The notes under the pieces: model-generated
Database searches by the model: none
Seen by the model: the letters and a program-made list of their open reading frames with translations, nothing else
Told to the model about the DNA's origin: nothing
Assembly: GCA_000063525.1 (NCBI GenBank)
Contig: CT978603.1
Span: 677,105-741,104 of the forward strand
DNA length: 64,000 nt
Direction of reading: 5' to 3'
Source of the DNA: Synechococcus sp. RCC307
GTDB lineage: Bacteria > Cyanobacteriota > Cyanobacteriia > PCC-6307 > Cyanobiaceae
Part shown: in pieces, positions 12,920 to 21,100 of the stretch
How the letters are laid out: every line of letters starts with the position of its first letter
Position numbering within the stretch: position 1 is the stretch's first letter
Made by a program: the position numbers and the translations under genes

Positions 12920-13471
12920 TTGTTTTCGATCCCAGAACAATCCAACGGCTTGGAGCCGATTGAGCAGCAGATCGAGCGGCTGCCAAACGCAACCCGTCGC
13001 CTGGCGGCCCAACTGAGGTTGCCGTTGGAGATTGAGGAGGTTTGGGCGGTGTTGACCGATTACGACCGCCTCACCAGCTTCATTCCCAATCTGATCTCCT
13101 CCCGGGTGGTGAGCCGTGAAGGTTTGGAGGTGGTGCTCGAGCAAGAGGGGGCCCAGCGTTTTGCTGGATTGCGCTTCACGGCCAAAGTCACGTTGGAGCT
13201 GCGCGAGCGTCGCCCCGATGGCATGCTCGATTTCCGGATGGTCAGCGGCGACTTCCGCCGTTTTGAGGGCGCTTGGTTCGTCTGCCCTGACCCCCTCGGT
13301 GGCGTTCGCCTGCGCTACGAGGTGTTGATTCAGGCCTGCAGGGGGATGCCCATCGGCCTGATCGAGCAGCGCCTCAAAGAAGACTTGTCGATGAACCTGC
13401 GTGCTGTGGCCGCTGAAGCCCTTAAGCGCACCAACATGGCTGCCGCACAAGCAGAAGCCGCCATTTACTGA
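12920..13471 (+). CDS. SRPBCC (START-like/cyclase) family protein
   Basis: A 183-residue soluble protein of the START/Bet v1-like polyketide cyclase-dehydrase family. It has the opening LPLEIEEVWAVLTDYDRL followed by IPNLISSRVV, a beta-rich middle (AGLRFTAKVTLELRERRPDG) and the C-terminal helix MNLRAVAAEALKRT. Such domains bind hydrophobic ligands; the ligand here is unknown. The only start is a TTG at 12920, about 120 bases from the divergent petH start. A strong hairpin follows the stop. Confidence 0.8.
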   Translation: MFSIPEQSNGLEPIEQQIERLPNATRRLAAQLRLPLEIEEVWAVLTDYDRLTSFIPNLISSRVVSREGLEVVLEQEGAQRFAGLRFTAKVTLELRERRPDGMLDFRMVSGDFRRFEGAWFVCPDPLGGVRLRYEVLIQACRGMPIGLIEQRLKEDLSMNLRAVAAEALKRTNMAAAQAEAAIY

Positions 13472-13473
13472 AT

Positions 13474-13497
13474 AACGTCTACTCATCGGTAGACGTT
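13474..13497. terminator. Perfect 9-bp hairpin, candidate bidirectional terminator
   Basis: AACGTCTAC, a 6-base loop (TCATCG), then GTAGACGTT, beginning 3 bases after the stop of the SRPBCC gene and facing the convergent tRNA-Glu gene. The stem is perfect. No T-run follows on the plus strand, so this is either a factor-assisted terminator or a 3' stabiliser. Confidence 0.5.
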
Positions 13498-13530
13498 GAT
13501 CTGGATGTGGTGTGATTGCCAGTGTCTGGA

Positions 13531-13603
13531 TACCCCCAAGGGGATTCGAACCCCTGTCGCCTCCGTGAAAGGGAGGTGTCCTAGGCCTCTAGACGATGGG
13601 GGC
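13531..13603 (-). tRNA. tRNA-Glu (UUC anticodon)
   Basis: A 73-base cloverleaf on the minus strand. The 5' acceptor is GCCCCCA, the D arm has TCTAGAGGCCTAGGA, the anticodon stem-loop CCTCCCTTTCACGGAGG has anticodon TTC, and the T arm CAGGGGTTCGAATCCCCTT is followed by GGGGGT and discriminator A. No CCA is encoded. G1-U72 is the terminal wobble pair. In cyanobacteria this charged tRNA also feeds tetrapyrrole synthesis through glutamyl-tRNA reductase. Confidence 0.97.
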
Positions 13604-13656
13604 GAGGCCGTTTGGCAAGAAGACAACTTAAACCATCGGGTCCTGCCTGGGTCAAG

Positions 13657-14769
13657 CTAGCTGCTCTGGCCTCTCCAGATCGGAACTGTGAAGTGGAAGC
13701 AGGCCCCTTCGCCGGGGTCTGAAACCACCCAAATGCGCCCGCCATGGACTTCCACAATGCGGCGGCAAACCGAGAGGCCAACACCAAATCCCGAGGTTTG
13801 CCCCGCGGTCTGCGGTAACCGCACCCGGTCTTGAAAGATGCGTTGTTGCTCTTCGGTCGGAATGCCTGGACCGGAGTCGCTCACGCTCACTTGAACCCAT
13901 TGGCTGGTGCGGTGCAGCAGCTTCAAGCTGACCTGACCGCCATCAGGAGTGAACTTCAAGGCGTTCTCCAGCAGGTTCAAGATCACCTGACGCATGCGCC
14001 GTTGGTCGGCGTACACATCCGGCAGGTCCGATGGCACATCGGTGAGCAGTTCCAAGCGGCGGTTCACCCACAGCTTTTCCAGCTCAAGGATGGCTTCGGC
14101 GGCGATGGGAGCTAGCCCCAGCCGTTGTGGGTTGAACAGGGCTTCCCAGCGGGTGCTACCCACCTCCAGCAAATCGTGGGAGAGCTGCTCGATGTCCTCG
14201 AGCCGCCGATCCATCACATCGAAAAAACGATCGGTTTTGATCTGCTCGAGCCGGTAGCTCTGCAGCGCCAGGTTCGCGGCGGTTAGGGGGGTGCGCAGCT
14301 CGTGGGCCACCATCCGCAGCAGCCGTTCCTGCACGCCCAGGCGTGAGGTAAGCGTTTCGTTTTCTTGGCGCAACACCAGTAACTGATCCTCCAGCTGCAT
14401 TTCCCGTTGGCTGGTGCCGCCAGCGGTGTCTGACGGGGTGAGGCTGGAACTCAGGCCACTCACCATGCCGAGCTGCTGCCAGCGGGGCAGCCAGTTCTGC
14501 AGTTGCCTCTGAATGGCATTGCCCGCAAAGACCTGCTTCGGGGCCGGGTCGAGCTTGATCAGCGCCGGTGTGGCCACCAGGCGATGCAGCTCGAGCAGTT
14601 CCGGCTGTTTCTGTGGATCAGCGATTGAGAAGCTGATGTTGAAGGTGTGCTTTTGTTCCTCGAGAAAAGACAGCAAAGCCCTGACGTCGGGCCCAGCAAG
14701 GTGGTGGGGCCCGGCGACCAAGAGCAGGGTGATGTCCTGCCGATTTTCGTTATCGCCGGTGGGGGGCAA
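13657..14769 (-). CDS. sasA: Circadian clock output histidine kinase SasA
   Basis: Adaptive-response kinase that reads the KaiC state and phosphorylates RpaA. The 370 residues have an N-terminal KaiB-like thioredoxin fold (about residues 12-100: [20 protein letters not shown] to [13 protein letters not shown]), a short coiled linker, the HisKA motif [16 protein letters not shown] (phospho-His) and the HATPase boxes [25 protein letters not shown] and [18 protein letters not shown]. The start is a TTG at 14769 and no in-frame ATG is nearby. It diverges from the DUF2079 gene with only 27 bases between starts. kai genes are not in the window. Confidence 0.94.
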   Translation of the reverse strand: MPPTGDNENRQDITLLLVAGPHHLAGPDVRALLSFLEEQKHTFNISFSIADPQKQPELLELHRLVATPALIKLDPAPKQVFAGNAIQRQLQNWLPRWQQLGMVSGLSSSLTPSDTAGGTSQREMQLEDQLLVLRQENETLTSRLGVQERLLRMVAHELRTPLTAANLALQSYRLEQIKTDRFFDVMDRRLEDIEQLSHDLLEVGSTRWEALFNPQRLGLAPIAAEAILELEKLWVNRRLELLTDVPSDLPDVYADQRRMRQVILNLLENALKFTPDGGQVSLKLLHRTSQWVQVSVSDSGPGIPTEEQQRIFQDRVRLPQTAGQTSGFGVGLSVCRRIVEVHGGRIWVVSDPGEGACFHFTVPIWRGQSS

Positions 14770-14796
14770 TGAAACCCATCAATCGGAAACAGGTTA

Positions 14797-16374
14797 TTGA
14801 GGTTTCTTGATTTGCTCAGCAAAAAACGACAAACCGCAGTAAATGACCCCGCCCGTTGGGTTTGGTGGGCGGCTGGCCTGTTCCTGCTGCTGGGTCTGCT
14901 GGTGCAGTTTTGGCGGCTTTGGTCGCTGTCGGCTACTTACGACCAAGGCATCTTCAACCAGGTGCTCTGGAACAGCGGCCACGGCCGCTGGTTTGCCAGC
15001 AGCCTCTCCTCCCAGCTTTCCAGTGCTGTGTTGCATGGGGGATTGGCGCCTGATCCCAGTTATCAGCGCCTCGGCCAGCACTACACGCCATTGCTGCTTC
15101 TCTGGGCACCGCTGGTGCGGTGGTTGGGCTTCGCTGCCTTGCCCCTCGTGCAAGTGAGCCTGATGACGGCGGCCGGTTTGGTGTTGCACCGCCTGGCTCG
15201 GGGGTTGCTTCCAGCTGGGCTAGCTGCAGCTGTGGCCTGCAGTTTTTATTGCGCCCAGGCAGTGATTGGCCCCACCTGGTGCAACTTCCACGATCTCTGC
15301 CAGCTGCCGCTGCTGGTGTTTCTGCTGCTCTTGGGGCTGCTGGAGCGGCGTTGGTGGTTGCTGCTGTTGGCGGCGCTGTTGATTCCGTTGGTGCGTGAGG
15401 ACACCGGTGTTGTTCTCTTTGGCATGGCCCTGTGGATGGGCCTGCGGCGCAAGGCCCCCTGGTGGGTGGCTGCGTTAATCGGCCTTTGGGGCGCTGCCTG
15501 GTGCGTTGTGGTCACCTCGGTGTTGATGCCTGCGGTGAGCGCCGATGTCAGCAAGCGCTTCATGGTGGAGAACTTTGGTCAGTACACCCCCGATGCTGAA
15601 GAGCTCAGCAGTTTGGAGGTGCTCAAGGGTTTGCTGCTCCAGCCGTGGCGCCTGCTCTGGGAGCTGATTAATCCCCCCGGAAAAACCCTGGCCTATCTGG
15701 CAGCGCAGTGGTTGCCACTGATGTTTGTGCCAGCGCTCAGCCTCGATGCCTGGTTGTTGGTCGCTCTGCCATTGGCGGGATTGTTCTTGGCTCGGGGCAG
15801 TAACGATCCGCTGTCCATCAACATCCGCTACGCCCTGCTGGTGGCACCGGGCCTTTTTGCCGGAGCGGTGTTTTGGTGGCAGCAGCGCAGCCAGCTGTTT
15901 GCGAGGCGCCGTTTGCGCCGCATTTGGACCGGGTGTGTGCTGCTCTCGCTGTTGTTGACGTTGATCAGTAATCCGAACCGAAGCCTGTCGTTTTTGGTGC
16001 CTGACAGCTTTGTTCCTTGGGTGCATGTCTCGCCGCTGCAGCAGTGGCGACATGGCCGTTTGGCTCGCCAAGCCCTGGCCGTGATTCCCCCTGAGGCGTC
16101 GGTGGCTGCCAATACGCCATTGATTCCACTGCTCTCGCACCGCCGGGTGTTGGTGCGCTTACCCGCTTGGTATCAGTGGCAAGACAGCGATGGGCAGCGC
16201 CAGAACGTCGATTGGGTGGCGATTGACACAGCTCAAGCCAGTCGGCGCGCCAAGGCGTTTGCCCCTGATCGACGCAGGCAGTTGCAACTCCAGTTGCAGC
16301 TGCGCGACTTACAGGGCCAGGGCTACAGCCCAGTGGCCAACGCTGATGGTGTTGTGGTGCTACGCCGCAGTTGA
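14797..16374 (+). CDS. DUF2079 family polytopic membrane protein
   Basis: A 525-residue integral membrane protein with about ten hydrophobic segments. It has the N-terminal pattern of the DUF2079 family: a membrane helix (WVWWAAGLFLLLGLLVQFW), then ATYDQGIFNQVLWNSGHGRW, and later FHDLCQLPLLVFLLLLGLLE and PLVREDTGVVLFGMALW. The family resembles glycosyltransferase-like membrane proteins of the GT-C type, but activity is unproven. TTG start. Confidence 0.85.
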   Translation: MRFLDLLSKKRQTAVNDPARWVWWAAGLFLLLGLLVQFWRLWSLSATYDQGIFNQVLWNSGHGRWFASSLSSQLSSAVLHGGLAPDPSYQRLGQHYTPLLLLWAPLVRWLGFAALPLVQVSLMTAAGLVLHRLARGLLPAGLAAAVACSFYCAQAVIGPTWCNFHDLCQLPLLVFLLLLGLLERRWWLLLLAALLIPLVREDTGVVLFGMALWMGLRRKAPWWVAALIGLWGAAWCVVVTSVLMPAVSADVSKRFMVENFGQYTPDAEELSSLEVLKGLLLQPWRLLWELINPPGKTLAYLAAQWLPLMFVPALSLDAWLLVALPLAGLFLARGSNDPLSINIRYALLVAPGLFAGAVFWWQQRSQLFARRRLRRIWTGCVLLSLLLTLISNPNRSLSFLVPDSFVPWVHVSPLQQWRHGRLARQALAVIPPEASVAANTPLIPLLSHRRVLVRLPAWYQWQDSDGQRQNVDWVAIDTAQASRRAKAFAPDRRRQLQLQLQLRDLQGQGYSPVANADGVVVLRRS

Positions 16375-16446
16375 AGATCATCTGCAGCTTGGGGATGTTT
16401 TTCTTTGCCCCTGGCTAAGACGAAATTGAGAGATCGTCCCTGATCA

Positions 16447-17004
16447 GTGGAACCCGTCTCCCTGTTTCGAGCCAAGCCGACCGTTGAGCCGCAGCAGCGG
16501 CTGCAATTTGATACGTCGCTGCGGCGTTGGTTTAATCGCAATTTGGGGTTGTGGCGCTCCCGCCGGCAGTACTTTTTTGCCGACGATCAGGCCTTGCGGG
16601 TCGACATGTTCTTACGCATGGAGGCGTTCAGTGAGCCGGTTGAGGGAGAGGCGGCCTATCGCTTCACCTGGTGGCCCGAGAAGGAATACGACTTTTTCGA
16701 CAAGAACCCGCGCTACGTGCGGGAAGGAACCCTGGAGGCCTATCTGTGCGGCCATCAGCTGCGCCGTAGCCGCGGCTATCTCTGCGGCTCACCCACCAAG
16801 AGCCAGATTCGCCAGGTGGATGAGCATGAGTTGGTGTTTGAGTCCCATTACCTGGAGTGGGACATCCTTGAGCACATCCGCTTGGTGGACATGGACCGCT
16901 ACCGGGCCCGCTCGATTTATTCCTGGTGCAATGGGGAGTTGGTGCTGGCCGAAGTGCACCACGAAGAGCGTCTGGAATCCTCAGGCCAACCGTTGACATC
17001 CTGA
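16447..17004 (+). CDS. CpeS-like calycin (phycobiliprotein lyase-like) protein
   Basis: A 185-residue soluble protein whose layout matches CpeS/CpcS-like calycins: NLGLWRSRRQYFFADDQAL (the WxSxRxY-type opening strand), VDMFLRMEAF, FTWWPEKEYDFF, then LRRSRGYLCG, HELVFESHYLEWDILEHIRL and YRARSIYSWCNGELVLAEVH. CpeS/CpcS lyases attach bilins to phycobiliprotein cysteines. This one is nearer to the slr2049-type CpeS-like group, whose client is less clear. Starts at ATG-less GTG 16447. The fold call is moderately sure; the lyase role is inferred. Confidence 0.55.
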   Translation: MEPVSLFRAKPTVEPQQRLQFDTSLRRWFNRNLGLWRSRRQYFFADDQALRVDMFLRMEAFSEPVEGEAAYRFTWWPEKEYDFFDKNPRYVREGTLEAYLCGHQLRRSRGYLCGSPTKSQIRQVDEHELVFESHYLEWDILEHIRLVDMDRYRARSIYSWCNGELVLAEVHHEERLESSGQPLTS

Positions 17005-17066
17005 TTCGATCTCGTTGCCGCCGGCTGTGGGACGGGCTAGACAGCCTGGAGCCGATCTGCTCCTCG

Positions 17067-17261
17067 ATGACATCAGCAGCGAAGCCCATCCAGGAGCCTG
17101 ACGGCTGGGATGAGGAAATCAGCGAGGAGGAGCTGCAGTTTTTGGCCGAATGCATGCCGGAGCAGCTGGCAGCCAAGGCCGCTGAGCTGGAACAAGACCT
17201 GCCTGAAATTCCAAGAGTTCCGAACTTGAGCGAAAAGCGGCCACTGCGCCGGGCGGCTTAA
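17067..17261 (+). CDS. Small acidic hypothetical protein
   Basis: A 64-residue acidic protein (DGWDEEISEEELQFLAE, then LEQDLPEIPRVPNLSEKR) starting at ATG 17067, 62 bases after the CpeS-like gene. No domain or membrane segment is recognised. The acidic helix plus basic tail and the codon pattern suggest a real small protein. A longer frame from 16926 would overlap the previous gene and looks spurious. Confidence 0.55.
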   Translation: MTSAAKPIQEPDGWDEEISEEELQFLAECMPEQLAAKAAELEQDLPEIPRVPNLSEKRPLRRAA

Positions 17262-17305
17262 GCAAATAAGGGCCAACATGGAGCGTCTTTTGAGCTGTCT
17301 TGGCC

Positions 17306-17698
17306 ATGCGCCAGTTGCTGTCTGCTGCTGCCTTGATGGCCGTGGCCATCTCCCCCCTGCTGCAACCCAGCGCAGTGCAGGCTGCTCCTGCCACTGAGGA
17401 GGAGATGACGCTGTATTCGCGCATCACTGCTCTTAATGCCTGTTTGGCTGTTTCCAACGGCGTTGAATTCAAAAAAGCCATTGGCATTGCCGGCGAAACC
17501 CTGACCCAAACCATCCAGGGTCAAAACGGCGGCGCCATTGCCCAGCTCGGCGATAATCCTTTGCCGATTGAAGATCTACGCAAGGGTTCTATTAACTCCG
17601 TGTTGATTGCTGTGGCTCAGGTTTGCCCTGATCAGATGCCCGATGACGTGCGCGCGAAGATCCAAGAGGCCCTGCAAGCCGGCGGCGGAGCTGAGTGA
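17306..17698 (+). CDS. Exported small protein of unknown function
   Basis: A 130-residue protein with a typical Sec signal peptide (RQLLSAAALMAVAISPLL... cleavage likely after VQA-APATEE). The mature part of about 105 residues is largely helical (EEMTLYSRITALNACLAV, then EFKKAIGIAGETLTQTI) and holds two cysteines (ALNACLA and AQVCPDQ) that could pair in the periplasm. ATG 17306 is preferred over TTG 17300. It ends inside the start of pepN (4-base overlap, GTGA). Function unknown. Confidence 0.7.
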   Translation: MRQLLSAAALMAVAISPLLQPSAVQAAPATEEEMTLYSRITALNACLAVSNGVEFKKAIGIAGETLTQTIQGQNGGAIAQLGDNPLPIEDLRKGSINSVLIAVAQVCPDQMPDDVRAKIQEALQAGGGAE

Positions 17699-20307
17699 GC
17701 GCTGAGGTGGCGGTTCGCCTGTCCGACTACCAGCCTCCGCTCTGGCTGGTTGATGCCCTGGAGCTGCGTTTTGAGCTCTTCAGCGCCGAGACCTTGGTTC
17801 ATGCCCAGCTGAGCATTCAGCGCTCAGCTGATCGGCAGCTCGAGCCGCTGTGTTGGCCGGCTGTGGCCATGGAGATCCAGGAGCTGGCCATCAATGGCAT
17901 GGCCCTGCCAGCGGAGGCGTGGAGTCATCAAGGCGGTGAGCTGGTGATTGAATCGGCCGTGTTGCCGGACGATCCCAGCTGGACGCTGCAAACCCGAGTG
18001 CGGCTGGATCCAGCCAGCAACACCAGTCTGGAAGGTTTGTATGTGAGCGGTGGGTTGTTCACCACCCAATGCGAAGCCGAAGGCTTTCGCCGCATCACCC
18101 CGTTTCCTGATCGCCCTGATGTGCTGAGCCGCTACCGGGTTCGCATTGAGGCTGATCAAAACGATTGCCCCGTGCTGTTGAGCAACGGCAACTGTGCGGC
18201 CACTGGCAATCTTTCCGGAGGTCGTCATTTCGCCGAATGGCACGACCCCTTCCCCAAGCCCTCCTATCTATTTGCCCTGGTGGCGGGCCGGTTGCAGGAG
18301 GTGCGCGATCAGTTCACCACCGCCTCAGGACGTGAGGTGGCCTTGCGCATTCATGTGGAGCCGGGTGATGAGCACCTCTGCGGCCATGCCATGGCCAGCT
18401 TGAAGCGCAGCATGGCGTGGGATGAGCAGGCATTTGGGCTGGAATACGACCTCGATGAGTTCAATCTGGTCGCTGTGCGTCACTTCAACATGGGCGCCAT
18501 GGAGAACAAGAGCCTCAATATCTTTAATTCCAAGTTGGTCTTGGCCGATAGCGAAACAGCCACCGACGCTGAGCTGGAACGCATTGAAAGTGTGATTGGC
18601 CATGAATATTTCCACAATTGGACAGGCAATCGCGTCACCTGTCGAGATTGGTTCCAGCTCTCGTTAAAAGAGGGACTTACGGTTTTTCGTGATCAAGAGT
18701 TCACCTCTGATCTGCATGGAGCTGCTCTCAAGCGCATTGAAGATGTGTCCATGTTGCGGGCGGCTCAATTCCCTGAAGATGCTGGTCCAACCGCCCATCC
18801 TGTGCAGCCCAGTGAATACATCGCGATTGATAATTTCTATACAACAACCATCTATGAGAAAGGCGCTGAATTGATTCGCATGCAGCGAACGCTGCTGGGT
18901 CCTGAAGCCTTTTTGAAAGGGGTTCAGCTGTATTTGCGGCGCCACGATGGTCAGGCCGCCACCTGTGAGCAATTTGTTCAGGCCCTTGAGGAGGCTTCGG
19001 GGGTGTCCCTGCAAACCTTCCGCCGCTGGTATCACCAGGCCGGAACACCCCAGCTCTGCCTTCAAACCCATTGGGATGGTGCTGCTGGAGAACTGAAGCT
19101 GACGCTGTCTCAGCTCACACCCCCCACTCCTGGGCAAAGCGACAAGCAGCCCGTGCCGATTCCGGTGCGCCTTGGCGTGTTGGATGCCGCCGGCCAGCAA
19201 TTGCAAGAGCGCTTGTTGGTGCTTGAGCAGGCAGAGCAGAGCTGGACTCTTTCGGGTTTGCCCACTGGGCCCAAGCCGCCTGTGTTGTCGCTGCTCCGCG
19301 AGTTCACGGCGCCCGTGCAACTGGAGTTCCCCCGCAGTGACGCTGATTTGGCGCTGTTGCTGCGCTCAGATCCTGATCCCTTTAGCCGCTGGGATGCTGG
19401 CCAGCAGCTCTGGCAGCAGCAGTTGCTGCAGCCCAATCCCGCCACCGCTGAGTTGCTCGAGAGCGTTTGCAGCCAGCTCTTGCAGGCCGTGGTGTCTGGT
19501 TCCAGTGACCCGCGGCTGGTTTGGGCCTTGTTGCAGGCCCCCTCACGCCCAGAGTTGGAAGCTGCCTGCATGGCTGCAGGCACAACACCGGATCCGCTGG
19601 AGTTGGAGCGGTCGTTGTTGCAACGTCGCTGCTGGCTCGGTGAGGCCTTGCAAGCTGAATTGAAGGCTGTCATCGCTTGGGCTGAGCCCCAGGCTGATCA
19701 GAGCTGGCCTGCTGGGGTTGGTGCGCGGGCCATGCTGGCTCTGGCTTGGTCGTGGCTCTCGGCAGCAGGCGATGGGGCTGTGCGCCAGCAAGCCGCCAGG
19801 GCCGTTGACGGCGGCTCAATGAGCTTGGCTCGATCCGGTTTGGCTGCCTTGCAGCCTTGGGATTGTCCCGAGCGGCAGCAGGCCAGTCTTGCTTTTGCCA
19901 AGCGCTGGCGGCAGAGGCCTGTGATCCTCGATGCCTGGTTTGGCATGGAAGCCTCCGCCCCCTTTGGCGATGGAATCACCCGGGCTGATGCGCTGCTGGA
20001 AGATCCGGCTTTTGACCCCAATGCGCCCAACAGTCTTCGGGCCGTGTTGGGTGGTTTTGGCCGCTGCGCCGAACATTTCCATCGCAGCGATGGCCGCGGC
20101 TACCAGTGGATGGCGCAGCAGTTGGTGGCGGTGGATCAGCGCAATCCGATCGCTGCCTCGCGGATGCTGAAGCTGTTCATGGGCTGGCGCCGTTACAGCC
20201 CGGAACGCCAACAGTTGATGCGCTCCAGTTTGGAGTGGTTGGCTGAGAATCTCACTTCCCCCAACAGCAAGGAAGTGGTGATGTTGTGTCTCGGCGCTGC
20301 TGAATAG
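17695..20307 (+). CDS. pepN: Aminopeptidase N (M1 family)
   Basis: Zinc metallo-aminopeptidase removing N-terminal residues from peptides in the cytosol. In 870 residues, the exopeptidase motif GAMENKSLNIFN precedes the zinc site VIGHEYFHNWTGNRVT (HEXXH), and the distal glutamate ligand is in LKEGLTVFRDQEF. The catalytic-tyrosine region NFYTTTIYEKGAELIRM and the DUF3458-type C-terminal helical half follow. Length fits the E. coli type. GTG start overlapping the preceding gene. Confidence 0.96.
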   Translation: MSAEVAVRLSDYQPPLWLVDALELRFELFSAETLVHAQLSIQRSADRQLEPLCWPAVAMEIQELAINGMALPAEAWSHQGGELVIESAVLPDDPSWTLQTRVRLDPASNTSLEGLYVSGGLFTTQCEAEGFRRITPFPDRPDVLSRYRVRIEADQNDCPVLLSNGNCAATGNLSGGRHFAEWHDPFPKPSYLFALVAGRLQEVRDQFTTASGREVALRIHVEPGDEHLCGHAMASLKRSMAWDEQAFGLEYDLDEFNLVAVRHFNMGAMENKSLNIFNSKLVLADSETATDAELERIESVIGHEYFHNWTGNRVTCRDWFQLSLKEGLTVFRDQEFTSDLHGAALKRIEDVSMLRAAQFPEDAGPTAHPVQPSEYIAIDNFYTTTIYEKGAELIRMQRTLLGPEAFLKGVQLYLRRHDGQAATCEQFVQALEEASGVSLQTFRRWYHQAGTPQLCLQTHWDGAAGELKLTLSQLTPPTPGQSDKQPVPIPVRLGVLDAAGQQLQERLLVLEQAEQSWTLSGLPTGPKPPVLSLLREFTAPVQLEFPRSDADLALLLRSDPDPFSRWDAGQQLWQQQLLQPNPATAELLESVCSQLLQAVVSGSSDPRLVWALLQAPSRPELEAACMAAGTTPDPLELERSLLQRRCWLGEALQAELKAVIAWAEPQADQSWPAGVGARAMLALAWSWLSAAGDGAVRQQAARAVDGGSMSLARSGLAALQPWDCPERQQASLAFAKRWRQRPVILDAWFGMEASAPFGDGITRADALLEDPAFDPNAPNSLRAVLGGFGRCAEHFHRSDGRGYQWMAQQLVAVDQRNPIAASRMLKLFMGWRRYSPERQQLMRSSLEWLAENLTSPNSKEVVMLCLGAAE

Positions 20308-20326
20308 GTTGCATTGAAGAGCATGA

Positions 20327-20346
20327 AGGCCTGATTCTTCAGGCTT
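20327..20346 (+). terminator. Stem-loop after pepN
   Basis: An 8-pair hairpin (AGGCCTGA / TCAGGCTT with one G-U, loop TTCT) 19 bases after the pepN stop and just before the parA promoter. There is no T-run, so intrinsic termination would be weak. Confidence 0.35.
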
Positions 20347-20372
20347 GCCTGCTGAGCGATGAGCGGTATAAA
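20345..20372 (+). promoter_or_regulatory. Candidate sigma70 promoter for the ParA gene
   Basis: TTGCCT (20345-20350), a 16-base spacer and TATAAA (20367-20372), ending 20 bases before the ATG at 20393. It partly overlaps the preceding hairpin. Inferred from consensus only. Confidence 0.4.
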
Positions 20373-20392
20373 ACGCCCATTGGCAGGGTGTG

Positions 20393-21085
20393 ATGTTCGT
20401 AACAGTTTTCGGTCAGAAAGGTGGTGTTGCCAAAACTTGCACCAGCGTTCATTTGGCGGCGATTTGGTCCAACCAATACCAATCGGTTGTGTTGGTTGAT
20501 GCCGACCGCAATCGTTCGGCCAGTGCCTATGGCGCCCGCGGACTATTGAACTTTGAAGTGGCTCCGATCGAAGCGGCGGCCAAGGCCACGCGCTATGCCG
20601 AGGTGGTGGTCACCGATGGGCAAGCCAGCAGCAGCCAAGAAGAAATTAAAAACTTGGTGGATGGCGCTGATGTGATCATTCTCCCAACGGCAGCTCAAAC
20701 CCGTTCGTTGGAATTGACCTTGGAGATGGCTGAGCATCTCAAGCAGTTCAAGGTTCCCTTTGCTGCTTTGTTGGTCAAAGTTGATTCGCGTAAGGCCAAG
20801 GCTGCGCGCGAGATTCGCCAAGCGCTTGATGCCGCTGGTATTTCAGTTTTGCGCGCTCAAATCCCCTTGCTGGCTGCTTTTGAAAAGGCAGAAAATGCTG
20901 GTGTCACGGTGGATCAAGCGGTGTCGGCTGCAGGTAAATCTGATCCTCGCCGCATGATCGGTTGGCATGCCTACACCAAGGCCTGTGAGGAAATTGCCGA
21001 GCTGGTGCCCCAGCGGACGAATGTGATCCCCATGCATCCGATTGGTTGGGATACAACGCCGCTTGAGGATCGCCGGGCTGCTTAA
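20393..21085 (+). CDS. Orphan ParA-family ATPase
   Basis: A 230-residue ParA/MinD-superfamily ATPase with the deviant Walker A FGQKGGVAKTCTSVHLA (both lysines present), the second motif VVLVDADRNRSASAYGARG, and DVIILPTAAQTRSLELTLEMA. The Walker B-like segment reads VVVTDGQASSS rather than the usual DTP form. No parB or parS-like gene is adjacent. It could act in positioning of a cargo such as carboxysomes or in partitioning; the sequence does not decide. ATG 20393 follows a purine-rich GGCAGGGTG. Confidence 0.85.
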   Translation: MFVTVFGQKGGVAKTCTSVHLAAIWSNQYQSVVLVDADRNRSASAYGARGLLNFEVAPIEAAAKATRYAEVVVTDGQASSSQEEIKNLVDGADVIILPTAAQTRSLELTLEMAEHLKQFKVPFAALLVKVDSRKAKAAREIRQALDAAGISVLRAQIPLLAAFEKAENAGVTVDQAVSAAGKSDPRRMIGWHAYTKACEEIAELVPQRTNVIPMHPIGWDTTPLEDRRAA

Positions 21086-21100
21086 GCCAGCCCATCCCAA

